From: Streptomyces humidus
Lineage (GTDB): Bacteria > Actinomycetota > Actinomycetes > Streptomycetales > Streptomycetaceae
Assembly: GCF_014649655.1 (NCBI RefSeq)
Contig: NZ_BMTL01000024.1
Span: forward strand, 103,164-167,163
Reading direction: 5' to 3'
DNA length: 64,000 bases
The notes under the pieces were generated by a model that made no database searches, was not told the origin of the DNA, and saw only the letters and a program-made list of their open reading frames with translations. The translations under genes were made by a program, and so were the position numbers. Below are positions 48,235-56,442 of this stretch, piece by piece (the first letter of the stretch is position 1; each line of letters opens with the position of its first letter).

Positions 48235-48405
48235 GTGACGCAGCAGGAGGGCTCGGCCCCTTCCCGCCCCGCCGGGGAACACAGCACCACGACCGTCGAA
48301 CAGGGCAGGTTCTGCCTGGCCCGCTGCACCTGCGGCTGGCGCGGCCCGGCCCGCAGGGCGAGAAGCCTCGCGAGATCGGACGCGGAGGCCCACGCCCGCG
48401 GCTGA
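48235..48405 (+). CDS. Small Cys-containing protein (56 aa)
   Basis: GTG 48235 to 48405: VTQQEGSAPSRPAGEH, then VEQGRFCLARCTCGWRGPARRARSLARSDAEAHARG. The FCLARCTCGW core holds three Cys in C-x3-C-x-C spacing and is followed by Arg/Ala-rich helix, suggesting a half zinc ribbon or a metal/sulfur site. Third positions are G/C-rich. Leaderless start. A related sequence seems familiar from other Streptomyces but I cannot name it. Confidence 0.6.
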   Translation: MTQQEGSAPSRPAGEHSTTTVEQGRFCLARCTCGWRGPARRARSLARSDAEAHARG

Positions 48406-48503
48406 CGTCACCGTTCCGTCACCGCTGGAGCCGTCAGGAACCAGCGGTTCCCCGGCCCCGTCTCGCTCGGTGAAGCCGACGGGCCCAGGGAAGGCGCAAG
48501 GAC

Positions 48504-50075
48504 ATGGAACGTCGAAGGTTCATCGCGGGCGGCACGGCCGCCATCGCGGCGGCGGCGACCGCGTGCAAGGCCACCGGCGGCAGCGCGAGCGCCGCTGCCC
48601 CCGCCGCGGGCGGCGCCGGTTCCACGGGGGACACCGAAGCGGCGCTGACGACGACCAGCGTCGCCGCCCCCGCCACCTGGACGGCGCTGGCCCGCGACCT
48701 GGACGGCACCCTGGTCCGTCCCGGCGAGGCGTCCTGGGCGGCGGCCCGTCAGCTCTACAACACCCGCTTCGACAGCCTCAGGCCGGCGGCCGTGGCGTAT
48801 GTCGCCCACACCGACGACATCCGCACCGTCATGGCGTACGCCCGAGCCCACCACACCAAGGTCGCGATCCGCAACGGCGGCCACTCCTACGGCGGTTGGT
48901 CCTCGGGCGACGGCCGGCTGATCATCGACGTCTCCCGGCTGAACCGGGTCCGGGCGAGCGGCGGCACCGCCGTGGTCGGCGCGGGGGCCAAGCTGATCGA
49001 CGTCTACCGGGCGCTCGCCGCCAAGGGCGTCACGATCCCGGCGGGGTCCTGTCCGACGGTCGGCGTCTCCGGCCTGGTGCTGGGCGGCGGCCACGGGGTC
49101 GTCTCCCGCGCCTACGGTCTGACCTGCGACAGCCTCACCCGGGCCACGATCGTCACCGCCGACGGCAAACAGCTCACCGCCGACGCGACGACGAACAAGG
49201 ACCTGTTCTGGGCCCTGCGCGGAGCCGGCAACGGCAACTTCGGCGTCGTCACGGAACTGCAGTTCAAGACCCATCCGGCGCCCCAGGCCGTGACGGGCTA
49301 TCTCACCTGGCCCTGGTCGAGGGCGGCCGCGGTGGTGAAGGCCTGGCAGGAGTGGGGGCCGTCCCAGCCCGACGAGATCTGGTCCTCCCTGCACGTGGCG
49401 AACGCGCCGGGCGGCACGCCCACCATCTCGGTCGCCGCGTTCTGCATCGGCACGTACGGCCAGCTCCAGAACGCGGTGGACCGGCTCGCGGACCGGGTGG
49501 GCGCGCCCGCGGCGAGCGTCTCCCTCCGCCGCCGTACGTACGAGCAGGCGATGGAGGCCTACGCCGGCTGCTCGTCCTTCTCCACGGACGCCCAGTGCCA
49601 TCTGCCGGGTTCCACGCCCGGCCGTTCCCCGCAGGGCAAGCTCGTCCGCGAGACGTACGCGGCCCGCTCCGACTTCTTCGACGTCTCCCTGTCGGCGGCG
49701 GGCATCCAGGCCCTGCTGAAGCAGATCAAGTCGGTCCAGGGCGGCTCGGGCAGCATCGCCCTGACGGCGCTGGGCGGCGCGGTGAACCGGGTCTCCCCCA
49801 CGGCCACGGCGTTCGTCCACCGCCGCTCGCGCATGCTGGCGCAGTACATCGCCTCATGGCGGGCGGGCACGACGGGAACGGCGGCGCAGTCCTGGCTGAA
49901 CACGGCCCACAAGGCGATGGCCCCGTACGCGTCCGGCGCCGCCTACCAGAACTACGCGGACCCGACGCTGACGAACTGGCGCAAGGCGTACTACGGCGCG
50001 GCGCTCCCGCGCCTGACCCAGCTGAAGAAGCAGTACGACCCCAATGGCTTCTTCACCTACCCTCAGGCGCTCTGA
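48504..50075 (+). CDS. Tat-exported FAD-dependent oxidoreductase, BBE type, probably bicovalent FAD
   Basis: 523 residues. Tat signal RRRFIAGGTAAIAAAATA (Cys21 could also make it a lipoprotein). FAD-binding PCMH domain (about 90-265) with IRNGGHSYGG (His127, 8-alpha attachment) and PAGSCPTVGVSGLVLGGGHG (Cys183, 6-S attachment), so both residues of bicovalent flavinylation are present. The C-terminal berberine-bridge (BBE) segment is YYGAALPRLTQLKKQYDPNGFF. Members oxidise sugars, alkaloids or secondary metabolites; the substrate is unknown. GGCGCAAGGAC precedes the ATG. Confidence 0.92.
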   Translation: MERRRFIAGGTAAIAAAATACKATGGSASAAAPAAGGAGSTGDTEAALTTTSVAAPATWTALARDLDGTLVRPGEASWAAARQLYNTRFDSLRPAAVAYVAHTDDIRTVMAYARAHHTKVAIRNGGHSYGGWSSGDGRLIIDVSRLNRVRASGGTAVVGAGAKLIDVYRALAAKGVTIPAGSCPTVGVSGLVLGGGHGVVSRAYGLTCDSLTRATIVTADGKQLTADATTNKDLFWALRGAGNGNFGVVTELQFKTHPAPQAVTGYLTWPWSRAAAVVKAWQEWGPSQPDEIWSSLHVANAPGGTPTISVAAFCIGTYGQLQNAVDRLADRVGAPAASVSLRRRTYEQAMEAYAGCSSFSTDAQCHLPGSTPGRSPQGKLVRETYAARSDFFDVSLSAAGIQALLKQIKSVQGGSGSIALTALGGAVNRVSPTATAFVHRRSRMLAQYIASWRAGTTGTAAQSWLNTAHKAMAPYASGAAYQNYADPTLTNWRKAYYGAALPRLTQLKKQYDPNGFFTYPQAL

Positions 50076-50222
50076 AGCCTCCCCGGGCCGGCGGTCGCCC
50101 TCCAGCCCGGTGGACGCCTCCAGCCCGGCTGACGCCCCTTCACCGGCCCACCCGTCCAGGCCGCGCGGCTGACGCCGCTTCAGGCCCGCTGAACGATCGG
50201 GACGTTGCGAGGGGCCCGGCCG

Positions 50223-50933
50223 CTAGGCGGCGAGGTCCCTTTCCTCTGCGGCGGGTTCGGGGAGCGGGCCGGCGACCGTCCCGTCCCGCTCTCCCGCCCG
50301 GGCGGCCCGGCCGCGCACGAGCCATCCGGCCCGCGGGGACCGGTCGACGGCCTTGAGCACGGGGGTGAGCAGCATGGAGGCGATGGGCGACAGCAACAGG
50401 GTCACCGCGGTCCCGAGCGCGAACCCGCCGACCACGTCGGTCGGGTAGTGCACGCCCATGAACACCCGGCAGAACCCTTCCAGCAGGGCGATCCCTATCC
50501 CGACGAGCCCGAACTTCCGGTTGACGACGAACAGTCCGACGGCCATGGCCATGGTGAGGGTGGCGTGATCGCTCACGAAGGAGTAGTCCGTCTTGCCGGA
50601 GACGAGCACCTCCAGACCCTGGTGGTCCCGGAAGGGCCGCGGCCGCTCCACGAATCCGCGTATGGGCACGTTCACCAGCACGGCGATGCCGGCGGCGAGC
50701 GGCGCCCACACCAGGGCGGCGACGGAGGACGCCGCCTCCTCGGCCCCGCCGGGCCGCCGCCGCACGCCCCACCAGCACCAGACGATCAGCAGCGCCATGA
50801 CGAGCAGCAGCCCGTACTCGCCCACGAACTCGACCACCCGGTCGAGCCAGTGCGGCGCCTGCTTGGCCAGCCCGTTGATGTCATAGAGGAGGTCGACGTC
50901 GGGGTTCGACCCGGATTCGGCGAGTCCAGCCAT
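50223..50933 (-). CDS. PAP2-family membrane phosphatase
   Basis: 236 residues, about six helices. Lipid-phosphatase motifs: RGFVERPRPF (K/R-x6-RP), SFVSDHATL (PSGH-type with Ser-Asp-His), and CRVFMGVHYPTDV (SR-x5-H-x3-D with Cys for Ser). Likely dephosphorylates undecaprenyl pyrophosphate or phosphatidic acid at the outer membrane face. The basic C-terminal tail (RSPRAGWLVRGRAARAGER) is cytoplasmic. ATG 50933 was chosen at MAGLAESG; a longer start lacks support. A TetR-type palindrome lies about 100 nt upstream. Confidence 0.9.
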   Translation of the reverse strand: MAGLAESGSNPDVDLLYDINGLAKQAPHWLDRVVEFVGEYGLLLVMALLIVWCWWGVRRRPGGAEEAASSVAALVWAPLAAGIAVLVNVPIRGFVERPRPFRDHQGLEVLVSGKTDYSFVSDHATLTMAMAVGLFVVNRKFGLVGIGIALLEGFCRVFMGVHYPTDVVGGFALGTAVTLLLSPIASMLLTPVLKAVDRSPRAGWLVRGRAARAGERDGTVAGPLPEPAAEERDLAA

Positions 50934-51031
50934 GGTGCTGCGGCCCCTTCGTCGTGTTGTGCTCGGCACGCCTCACACGCGCCCGCTCCAACAGGAACGC
51001 ACGGCCCCGGTTCATACGTTCCACTCTCCAC

Positions 51032-51045
51032 TGAATGATCACTCA
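51032..51045 (-). promoter_or_regulatory. Palindrome TGAATGATCACTCA, TetR-type operator candidate
   Basis: The 14-bp near-perfect palindrome lies in the short low-GC region between the PAP2 gene start and the end of the SLT-NlpC gene. TGA(A/G)TGATCA(T/C)TCA sequences are common targets of TetR-family repressors. No TetR gene is in the window. Confidence 0.45.
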
Positions 51046-51101
51046 GACGTTATCGAAGAGAAACAGATCGCCGCAGCTCAGAGCCGGGGCGACGGCCCGC
51101 T

Positions 51102-52103
51102 TCACACCGTCGTCGGGAGCGCTTTCGCGCCATCTTCGGTGACCCGGGTGGCACCGAAGTACTCGGCCGTGTCGACCGGATCGAACCGGATGACGGCGCC
51201 CGTGTACGGCGCGTCGATCATGTAGCCGCCGCCGACGTAGATCCCCACGTGGTGGATGGCCCGCGAGTTGCCGGGGTCGGTGGAGAAGAACACCAGGTCC
51301 CCCGGCAGCAACTCGCTGCGCTTGGGGTGCGGTCCGGCGTTGTACTGGTCGTTGGCCACCCGGGGCAGGGTGATCCCGACGCTCTCGTAGGCCGCCTTGG
51401 TCAACCCGGAGCAGTCGAAGCGTCCTCCCTGGTCCGCGGTGCCGTTACCGCCCCACAGATAGGGCGTCCCGAGCTTCTTCTGAGCGAAGTAGATGGCTCC
51501 GGCGGCCTGCTTCGAGGGATCCACCCGGGTCACGGGCGCGGCGAAGGACTCCTCCAGCGTCGTGATCGTCTTCACGTAGTTCTGGGTCTCCTTGTACGGC
51601 GGGACCCCTCCGTACTTGATGACCGCGTCCGGCCCCGCGTTGTACGCCGCGAGCATGTTGTGCGTGCTGTTCCCGGGCACGGTCTTCACGTAGGACGCGA
51701 GCTGGCAGTCGTACGACGCGGCCGAGGGGATCGCGTCGTTCGGGTCCCAGACGTCGCGGTCGCCGTCCCCGTCCCCGTCGACGCCGTGCGTGGCCCAGGT
51801 GCCCGGGATGAACTGCGCTATCCCCTGCGCGGCGGCAGCGCTCTGCGCCCTCGGGTTGAATCCGCTCTCCTGGTAGAGCTGGGCGGCCAGCAGCGCGGGG
51901 TTGAGGGCGGGGCAGAGATTGCCCCACTTCGCCACGAGGGTCCGGTAGGCGGAGGGCACGGCGCCCTTGGCCAGCTGCCTGGTCGCTCCGCTCACCTCGT
52001 TGGCGAGGTTCCCGCCGATGACGTACACCCCGATGACGAGCGCCATCATGAAGGCGGCTCCGGCGCTGACGACAGCGGTCACCACGATCCACGTCCTACG
52101 CAC
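51102..52103 (-). CDS. Bifunctional cell-wall enzyme: lytic transglycosylase + NlpC/P60 peptidase
   Basis: 333 residues from GTG 52103 (GAGGGG 9 nt away; a TTG two codons earlier is possible). One N-terminal membrane helix (about 7-32). SLT lytic transglycosylase domain (about 50-165) with catalytic Glu near 79 (LYQESGF) and AAYNAGPDAV; it includes a DGDGDGDRDVW Ca-type loop. NlpC/P60 domain (about 200-315) with catalytic Cys near 231 (RFDCSGLTKAAY) and His near 285 (IHHVGIYVG). It cuts glycan and peptide cross-links. Such two-domain enzymes serve Gram-positive conjugation machines, and a T4SS-like cluster lies 4 kb downstream. Confidence 0.92.
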   Translation of the reverse strand: MRRTWIVVTAVVSAGAAFMMALVIGVYVIGGNLANEVSGATRQLAKGAVPSAYRTLVAKWGNLCPALNPALLAAQLYQESGFNPRAQSAAAAQGIAQFIPGTWATHGVDGDGDGDRDVWDPNDAIPSAASYDCQLASYVKTVPGNSTHNMLAAYNAGPDAVIKYGGVPPYKETQNYVKTITTLEESFAAPVTRVDPSKQAAGAIYFAQKKLGTPYLWGGNGTADQGGRFDCSGLTKAAYESVGITLPRVANDQYNAGPHPKRSELLPGDLVFFSTDPGNSRAIHHVGIYVGGGYMIDAPYTGAVIRFDPVDTAEYFGATRVTEDGAKALPTTV

Positions 52104-52183
52104 CGTCAACCGCCCCTCGCCGCCCGGGAGTCCGCCCCGGACAGTGTAGAGGCGGCCCCGTCACCACGGGGTGATCACACCAC

Positions 52184-52197
52184 GGCGGAAAACCGCC
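52184..52197 (-). terminator. Short hairpin between protease and SLT-NlpC gene
   Basis: GGCGG-AAAA-CCGCC (plus strand 52184-52197), read on the minus strand after the trypsin-like gene and its repeats, ahead of a candidate -10 TACACT (52148-52143) for the SLT-NlpC gene. Confidence 0.4.
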
Positions 52198-52290
52198 ATA
52201 TGACGACCGGCTTCCCGAAGAACGCGACCACGAGAGCGAAAGCGAGAGGGAGAGCGAGAGGGACCGCCGGCGGTTGCGCCGGCGCGGGCG

Positions 52291-52344
52291 CGGGCCGACG
52301 GGCGTGCGCGGGCCGACGGGCGTGCGCGGGCCGACGGGTACGGG
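52291..52344. repeat. Three 18-bp tandem repeats downstream of the protease gene
   Basis: CGGGCCGACGGGCGTGCG at 52291 and 52309, and a variant at 52327. Just upstream (52225-52260) is a purine-rich GAGAGCGA repeat. Both lie in the 3' flank of the 52378 gene and carry no coding frame. Confidence 0.85.
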
Positions 52345-52377
52345 CGCCCCTGGGGATCGGCGGCCTGGACGTCGTGC

Positions 52378-53133
52378 CTAGCGCTCGGCCGTCGCGTCGC
52401 GGTACAGCTCTGCGGCCTCCGCGCCCAGGACGACGCTGTACGACACGTCGGCCGTGGCCCCGCCCTGCTCGTGACCGCCCAGGACGCCCACGACCTCGCC
52501 GTCGCCGTTGACCCACGGGCTGCCGCTCGTGCCGCCGGTGAGGCCGGGGCAGGCTATGCGCTGCTGGGCGGAGTTGTGCGGGGTGGGCCGGTTCGTGCAG
52601 CGGACCGGCTCCTCGGCCTCGTCCGGGTACCCGGTGAGGGTCACGGGTGTGGCCCCGGTGGCGGTGCCGGTGGCGAACCGGTTGGCGCCGACGACGTCCT
52701 CGACGCCCTTGGCGTCCAGCTCGTCCAGGGTGGCGAACGCCACGTCGCTGTCCTCGTCCTGGTCCTTCGCCCACCCGTCGGGCAGGAAGACCCGGTCGAT
52801 CTTCCAGACCCCGTAGGGGGCCCGCCCGTCCCGGTATCCGGGGACGAAGGCGAAGTCCCCGGCCTGCTCGAGGCAGTGCGCCGCCGTGGCGATGAGGTTG
52901 TGATGCGGGCTGCGCACGACGGTCGCGGTGCAGAAGTGCTCGCCGAAGAATCTGCCGGCCTCGGCGTCCTCGACGGTGAACAGCGCGCCGACCTGAGCGG
53001 TCTGGGGGGTCGCCACCGCGACGGCCGTCACCCCCAGGGGGCCGGGCCCGCCGTCGGCGGCCGCCTCGGAGGCGGAGGTGACGGCCAGCATGAAGACCGC
53101 ACCGAGCAGGGCGTTTCGATTCATCAGGTTCAC
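52378..53133 (-). CDS. Secreted trypsin-like serine protease
   Basis: 251 residues with a Sec signal (MNRNALLGAVFMLAVTSASEAAA, from residue 4). The S1 fold has the full triad: His86 (IATAAHCLE), Asp130 (EDSDVAFATL), Ser203 (GGTSGSPWVNG). Four Cys could give two disulfides (FCTA/AHC, RCT/IACP). The GTSGSPW variant and VPGYRDGRAPYGVW are typical of V8/trypsin-like secreted peptidases of actinobacteria. Start GTG 53133 or ATG 53124; neither has a clear ribosome site. Confidence 0.88.
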   Translation of the reverse strand: MNLMNRNALLGAVFMLAVTSASEAAADGGPGPLGVTAVAVATPQTAQVGALFTVEDAEAGRFFGEHFCTATVVRSPHHNLIATAAHCLEQAGDFAFVPGYRDGRAPYGVWKIDRVFLPDGWAKDQDEDSDVAFATLDELDAKGVEDVVGANRFATGTATGATPVTLTGYPDEAEEPVRCTNRPTPHNSAQQRIACPGLTGGTSGSPWVNGDGEVVGVLGGHEQGGATADVSYSVVLGAEAAELYRDATAER

Positions 53134-53450
53134 TGTGTCCCACGAAGGTGAGAGAAAGGTCAGTTACCACTTTCGACGCTACCCGCACTCCGCCCGCACA
53201 ACCTTCCCGATCCCGGACGCGCGTACGAGCGTCGGCACGGGTGGCCGGCAGGGGTCCCGGGGCGGATGCGGGGGCACGCGGGCGCCCCGGTCCGGCCGGT
53301 CGGCGATTCGGCCATTGGAGTGAGTCCGTCGACGTCGTCCGGGACCTCCTTGATGTACTTCTGTGGAGGAAGACCCACCGCCCGCCCCTGACCCCCCACC
53401 CGGCCCCACCCGCCTCACACCCCTCTCTCATCCCCTCAAGGACACCCACC

Positions 53451-53705
53451 GTGACCGACATGCCCTCCGACCTCGTGTGGACCCGAGCAGCTCCCCCGGA
53501 CGCGACGGGGCCCGGCCCCTGGATCGAGATCGCCTTCGGCGAGGGGGACGACGGTGAGGCACCCGTCTATCTGCGGGGCACCAACGCCCCGGAAACCGTC
53601 GTCACGACGAACCGCCGTAAGTGGGACGCATTCGTCCTGGGCGTGCAGGCCGGCGAATTCGACCATTTCGTGGAAGGCGTGCTGGAAAGCGGCCCGGGCG
53701 AATGA
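53451..53705 (+). CDS. DUF397-domain protein
   Basis: 84 residues: SDLVWTRAAPPDATGPGPWIEIAF, VYLRGTNAPETVV, then RRKWDAFVLGVQAGEFDHF, the DUF397 pattern (W-x-R/K-S, V-x-V/I-A, R-x-S, W-x-AF-x3-V-x2-G-x-F). DUF397 proteins usually pair with an XRE/Scr1-type regulator gene and are antitoxin-like or regulatory; no such partner is adjacent here, so it is an orphan copy. GTG start with AAGGAC in front. A perfect palindrome follows. Confidence 0.75.
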   Translation: MTDMPSDLVWTRAAPPDATGPGPWIEIAFGEGDDGEAPVYLRGTNAPETVVTTNRRKWDAFVLGVQAGEFDHFVEGVLESGPGE

Positions 53706-53718
53706 GCGGCTGAAAGGC

Positions 53719-53754
53719 GAAGAGCCCCGTCGACGATCGTCGACGGGGCTCTTC
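53719..53754. terminator. Perfect 36-nt palindromic terminator
   Basis: GAAGAGCCCCGTCGACGA (53719-53736) is followed at once by its exact reverse complement (53737-53754). It lies 13 nt after the DUF397 stop and 15 nt before the end of the convergent small gene, so it can terminate both. Confidence 0.9.
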
Positions 53755-53769
53755 TCACCGGCTCTCCGT

Positions 53770-53940
53770 CTACCAGCGGTACCAACGGCCCTTGCGGCCA
53801 CCGTGTCCGGCGGGGCGGACCACGAAGCCCACCAGCCACACCGCCAGGACGATGACGGCGATCCACCACAACGCCTTGAGGGCGAAGCCGGCACCGAACA
53901 GAATCAGAGCGAGAAGCAGAACAAGAAGCAGGGGAACCAT
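53770..53940 (-). CDS. Small hydrophobic membrane protein (56 aa)
   Basis: ATG 53940 with GGAGG 9 nt upstream. Two adjacent membrane helices (LLLVLLLALILFGAGFAL and WWIAVIVLAVWLVGFVV) and a basic tail (RPAGHGGRKGRWYRW). It matches the short 'hydrophobic protein' family common in Streptomyces and similar to the Lmo0937 type; function unknown, often stress related. Convergent with the DUF397 gene. Confidence 0.8.
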   Translation of the reverse strand: MVPLLLVLLLALILFGAGFALKALWWIAVIVLAVWLVGFVVRPAGHGGRKGRWYRW

Positions 53941-54103
53941 GATTATCAACCTCCGCAAAGTCAGGTGCCCCACGAAATCCCCTTCACGCCTACAGATTTT
54001 CGACTCATGTACGCGGGATTCCGGGGTAATACATGACCCCCGCATCGGGGGAATCTTCGCGGAACCCTCAGGGAAGCCCGGAGAGGAGCCCTGACGGGAA
54101 CCC

Positions 54104-55345
54104 TCAGAGGAATCGGCGGATCGGCAGGACGGCGCTCTCCCGCGCCCGCTGCAGCACGGAGCGCCGCCTCCAGCGCCCTTCCCGGATCAGCTCCGCGGCT
54201 TTCACGTCGTCGTCGAAGTGTCCGTCCAGGGTCGCGGTGAACTCCTGGTCCAGCACGGCCAGCATGATCTCCTCGTCATGGTCGAGGGACCGGCGGTTGA
54301 AGTTCGTCGAGCCCACCAGCGCGGCCACTCCGTCGACCGTGATGACCTTGGCGTGCATCATCGTCGGCTGGTACTGGTAGATCTTCACACCGCAGGCGGT
54401 GAGGTCCTCGTAGTAGTGCTGGCCGGCCAGCTGGCAGACCCGTTTGTCGGTGTGCGGGCCGGGCAGCAGGATCTCCACCTCCACGCCCCGCCGGGCGGTG
54501 GCGCACAGGAGTTCGATGAAGAAGGCGTCCGGCGAGAAGTAGGCGGTCGCCAGGCGGAAGCGCTCCTCGGCGGACTCCAGCATGACCCGGATCAGGGTCT
54601 GCATGTCCTGCCAGCCGAAACTGGCCGAGCCGCGCACCACCTGCACGACCGCGTCGCCCTGCGGACGGTGCGGGACGAACCGGTCGCAGTCGTCGAAGAG
54701 TTCGTCGTGGCACTCCGCCCAGTTCTGCGCGAACGCGGCGGCGACGCCGTCCACGGCCGGCCCGCGGACCTCGACGTGCGTGTCGCGCCACTCCTTCTCG
54801 TTGCGGGCGTCGCCGCACCACTCCTCGGCGATGCCGACCCCGCCGGTGAAGGCCGTCTGCTCGTCCACGACCAGGACCTTGCGGTGGCAGCGGTGGTTCT
54901 GCTTGAACGGCGACAGGGTCAGGGGTCTGCGGAACCAGGCCACCTGCACGCCGGCCTCCTCCATCTCCTCCAGCAGCTCCTTCTCGATCAGCCTGCTGCC
55001 GAACCCGTCCAGCAGCAGCCGCACCCGGACGCCCGCGCCGGCCCGGTCCGCGAGCGCCCGCGCGAACTCCCGGGCGACGTCTCCCCGCCAGTACACGAAC
55101 GTCATCATGTCCACGGTGTGCTCGGCGGCCCGGATGGCCGCGAGCATCGCCGGAAAGATCTCGTCCCCGTTGCGCAGCGCCGTGAGCGAGTTGCCCTCGG
55201 TCGCCGCGACGCCGATCAACCGCTCGAGCCGGCGACGTATGCGCGCGGCTCGCTCGGAGAAACCCGCCCCCGGCGCGGGGGCAACGACGCCGGGGGCGAT
55301 GGCGCCGGAGGCAATGGGCTCGGTCAGGTCCTGCGTACTGGTCAT
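54104..55345 (-). CDS. Phospholipase D/cardiolipin synthase-like protein
   Basis: 413 residues, two HKD motifs: H154-R-K156-VLVV-D161 followed by EQTAFTGGVGIAEEW, and H331-A-K-VITVDG followed by VGSTNFNRRSLDHDEE. The N-terminal 45 residues are Ala/Pro rich without a membrane helix, unlike classical bacterial cardiolipin synthase, so it is a soluble or peripheral ClsB-like enzyme. It joins phosphatidyl groups to make cardiolipin or hydrolyses phosphodiesters. GGTGAACCC precedes the ATG. Confidence 0.9.
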   Translation of the reverse strand: MTSTQDLTEPIASGAIAPGVVAPAPGAGFSERAARIRRRLERLIGVAATEGNSLTALRNGDEIFPAMLAAIRAAEHTVDMMTFVYWRGDVAREFARALADRAGAGVRVRLLLDGFGSRLIEKELLEEMEEAGVQVAWFRRPLTLSPFKQNHRCHRKVLVVDEQTAFTGGVGIAEEWCGDARNEKEWRDTHVEVRGPAVDGVAAAFAQNWAECHDELFDDCDRFVPHRPQGDAVVQVVRGSASFGWQDMQTLIRVMLESAEERFRLATAYFSPDAFFIELLCATARRGVEVEILLPGPHTDKRVCQLAGQHYYEDLTACGVKIYQYQPTMMHAKVITVDGVAALVGSTNFNRRSLDHDEEIMLAVLDQEFTATLDGHFDDDVKAAELIREGRWRRRSVLQRARESAVLPIRRFL

Positions 55346-55932
55346 GGGTTCACCGGCCGGCGCACAGAGGGGACAGGACGACCGCGTGGCCCGGTCCGGC
55401 GCGGGACGCGGCGAGCGGACTTCACTCCGCCCTCACCTCGTACCCGCTCGGACGAGGCCCACCGCACGCACCCCTCACCGAATGGTTCAGCCGGACCGCC
55501 GCAGTTTCGAGAAGACGAGCGGAGCGGCTCCACCACCGTCTCCCTGCCGCGACCGCCGCGCGCCGGCTGACTCTGCATCACGTCCGTCACACAGCGCAGC
55601 CGCGGCGGGACGTGGGCGCCCCTCGCCGTGCGGACCGTGGGATCTTCGTCATGAGAACATCGAAACGTACGCTCACCCGACCAGCCGTCAGAAACGGCCC
55701 CGGGCCGTGAAGTGGGCTGACGACGGAACCGCACCACAGGTTCCGCAGCTGCCTCATTGCCCGGCGTTACCCGCCGTGATACACAGAGTGACCATACGAG
55801 CCAATCGTACGAATCCGGTCCGTCAATGGCGTCAAGTCGACATACGACGGCGACTTTGTCGGCGAGAATGAGACGTGACCTCTGCACACCGGCAGAGGAC
55901 TGCGGAACTACCCACCAGGGGCGGTGACTTAC
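55346..55932. other. 587-nt intergenic region upstream of the T4SS-like cluster
   Basis: No gene seen. The last 200 nt are relatively AT-rich for this genome and should hold the cluster promoter. A hairpin CCTCTGC/GCAGAGG (55879-55885, 55892-55898) lies 35 nt before the first start codon and could shape the 5' leader. CATACGAGC and CATACGACG (from about 55794 and 55840) are similar short motifs of unknown meaning. Confidence 0.5.
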
Positions 55933-56241
55933 ATGCTGTTTGCGGCCGACAAAGGCGACATCAACACCATCATCGGCGGGATCGCTCCGGACTGGGGGCC
56001 CTTCGGCAGCCTGGGCAACGAGGCCAAGGTGTTGATCGAGGTCGTGATGGCGGTCGCCATCCTCCTCTGCCTCGGCATCGCCATCTGGGGCGCGGCGAAG
56101 CAACGTATCGGCGCGACTGCCTTGCGGGACACCTTCAGTGCGGAACAGGGCAAGGGCCTGATCATCGCCGGCCTGACGGGCGTCTTCATCATCGGCTCCC
56201 TGGGAACGCTGTTCACGATCGTGTACGGCATGGCCGTGTAG
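55933..56241 (+). CDS. Small two-helix membrane protein, VirB2/pilin-like, first gene of cmd-like cluster
   Basis: 102 residues: MLFAADKGDINTIIGGIAPDWGPFG, helix 1 (about 33-54, LIEVVMAVAILLCLGIAIWGA), a basic loop (AKQRIGATALRDTFSAEQGK) and helix 2 (about 76-100, LIIAGLTGVFIIGSLGTLFTIVY). This two-helix hairpin with a small exposed loop is the shape of VirB2/TrbC-type pilins of conjugation systems. ATG 55933 was chosen because GGTGA ends 5 nt before it; GTG 55924 is the alternative. I recall this gene as the cmdF-end member (SCO4131) of the S. coelicolor cluster. Confidence 0.8.
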   Translation: MLFAADKGDINTIIGGIAPDWGPFGSLGNEAKVLIEVVMAVAILLCLGIAIWGAAKQRIGATALRDTFSAEQGKGLIIAGLTGVFIIGSLGTLFTIVYGMAV

Positions 56242-56442
56242 CCGCGTCCCCCTCGCACCACCCCCGTCCCGCCGGGCGCGCCCGGCCCGCCACCCCCACC
56301 CACCTGTCGTGCCCACCGGCTGAGGTTGCGTTTCCCTGATGTCCCTGATGTCGAGTCACCACACCGCGCCCGCGCGGGAACCAGCACGGCTACCGTCGTA
56401 CTACCACGCGTTCCGGCACGGCAACGAGGGGGCATACGCGGC

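Noticed and set aside
52285..52377. Extension of the trypsin-like protein through the 18-bp repeats
   Set aside because: The protease frame has its own stop at 52378 after a complete domain; the repeats lie in another frame and are downstream.
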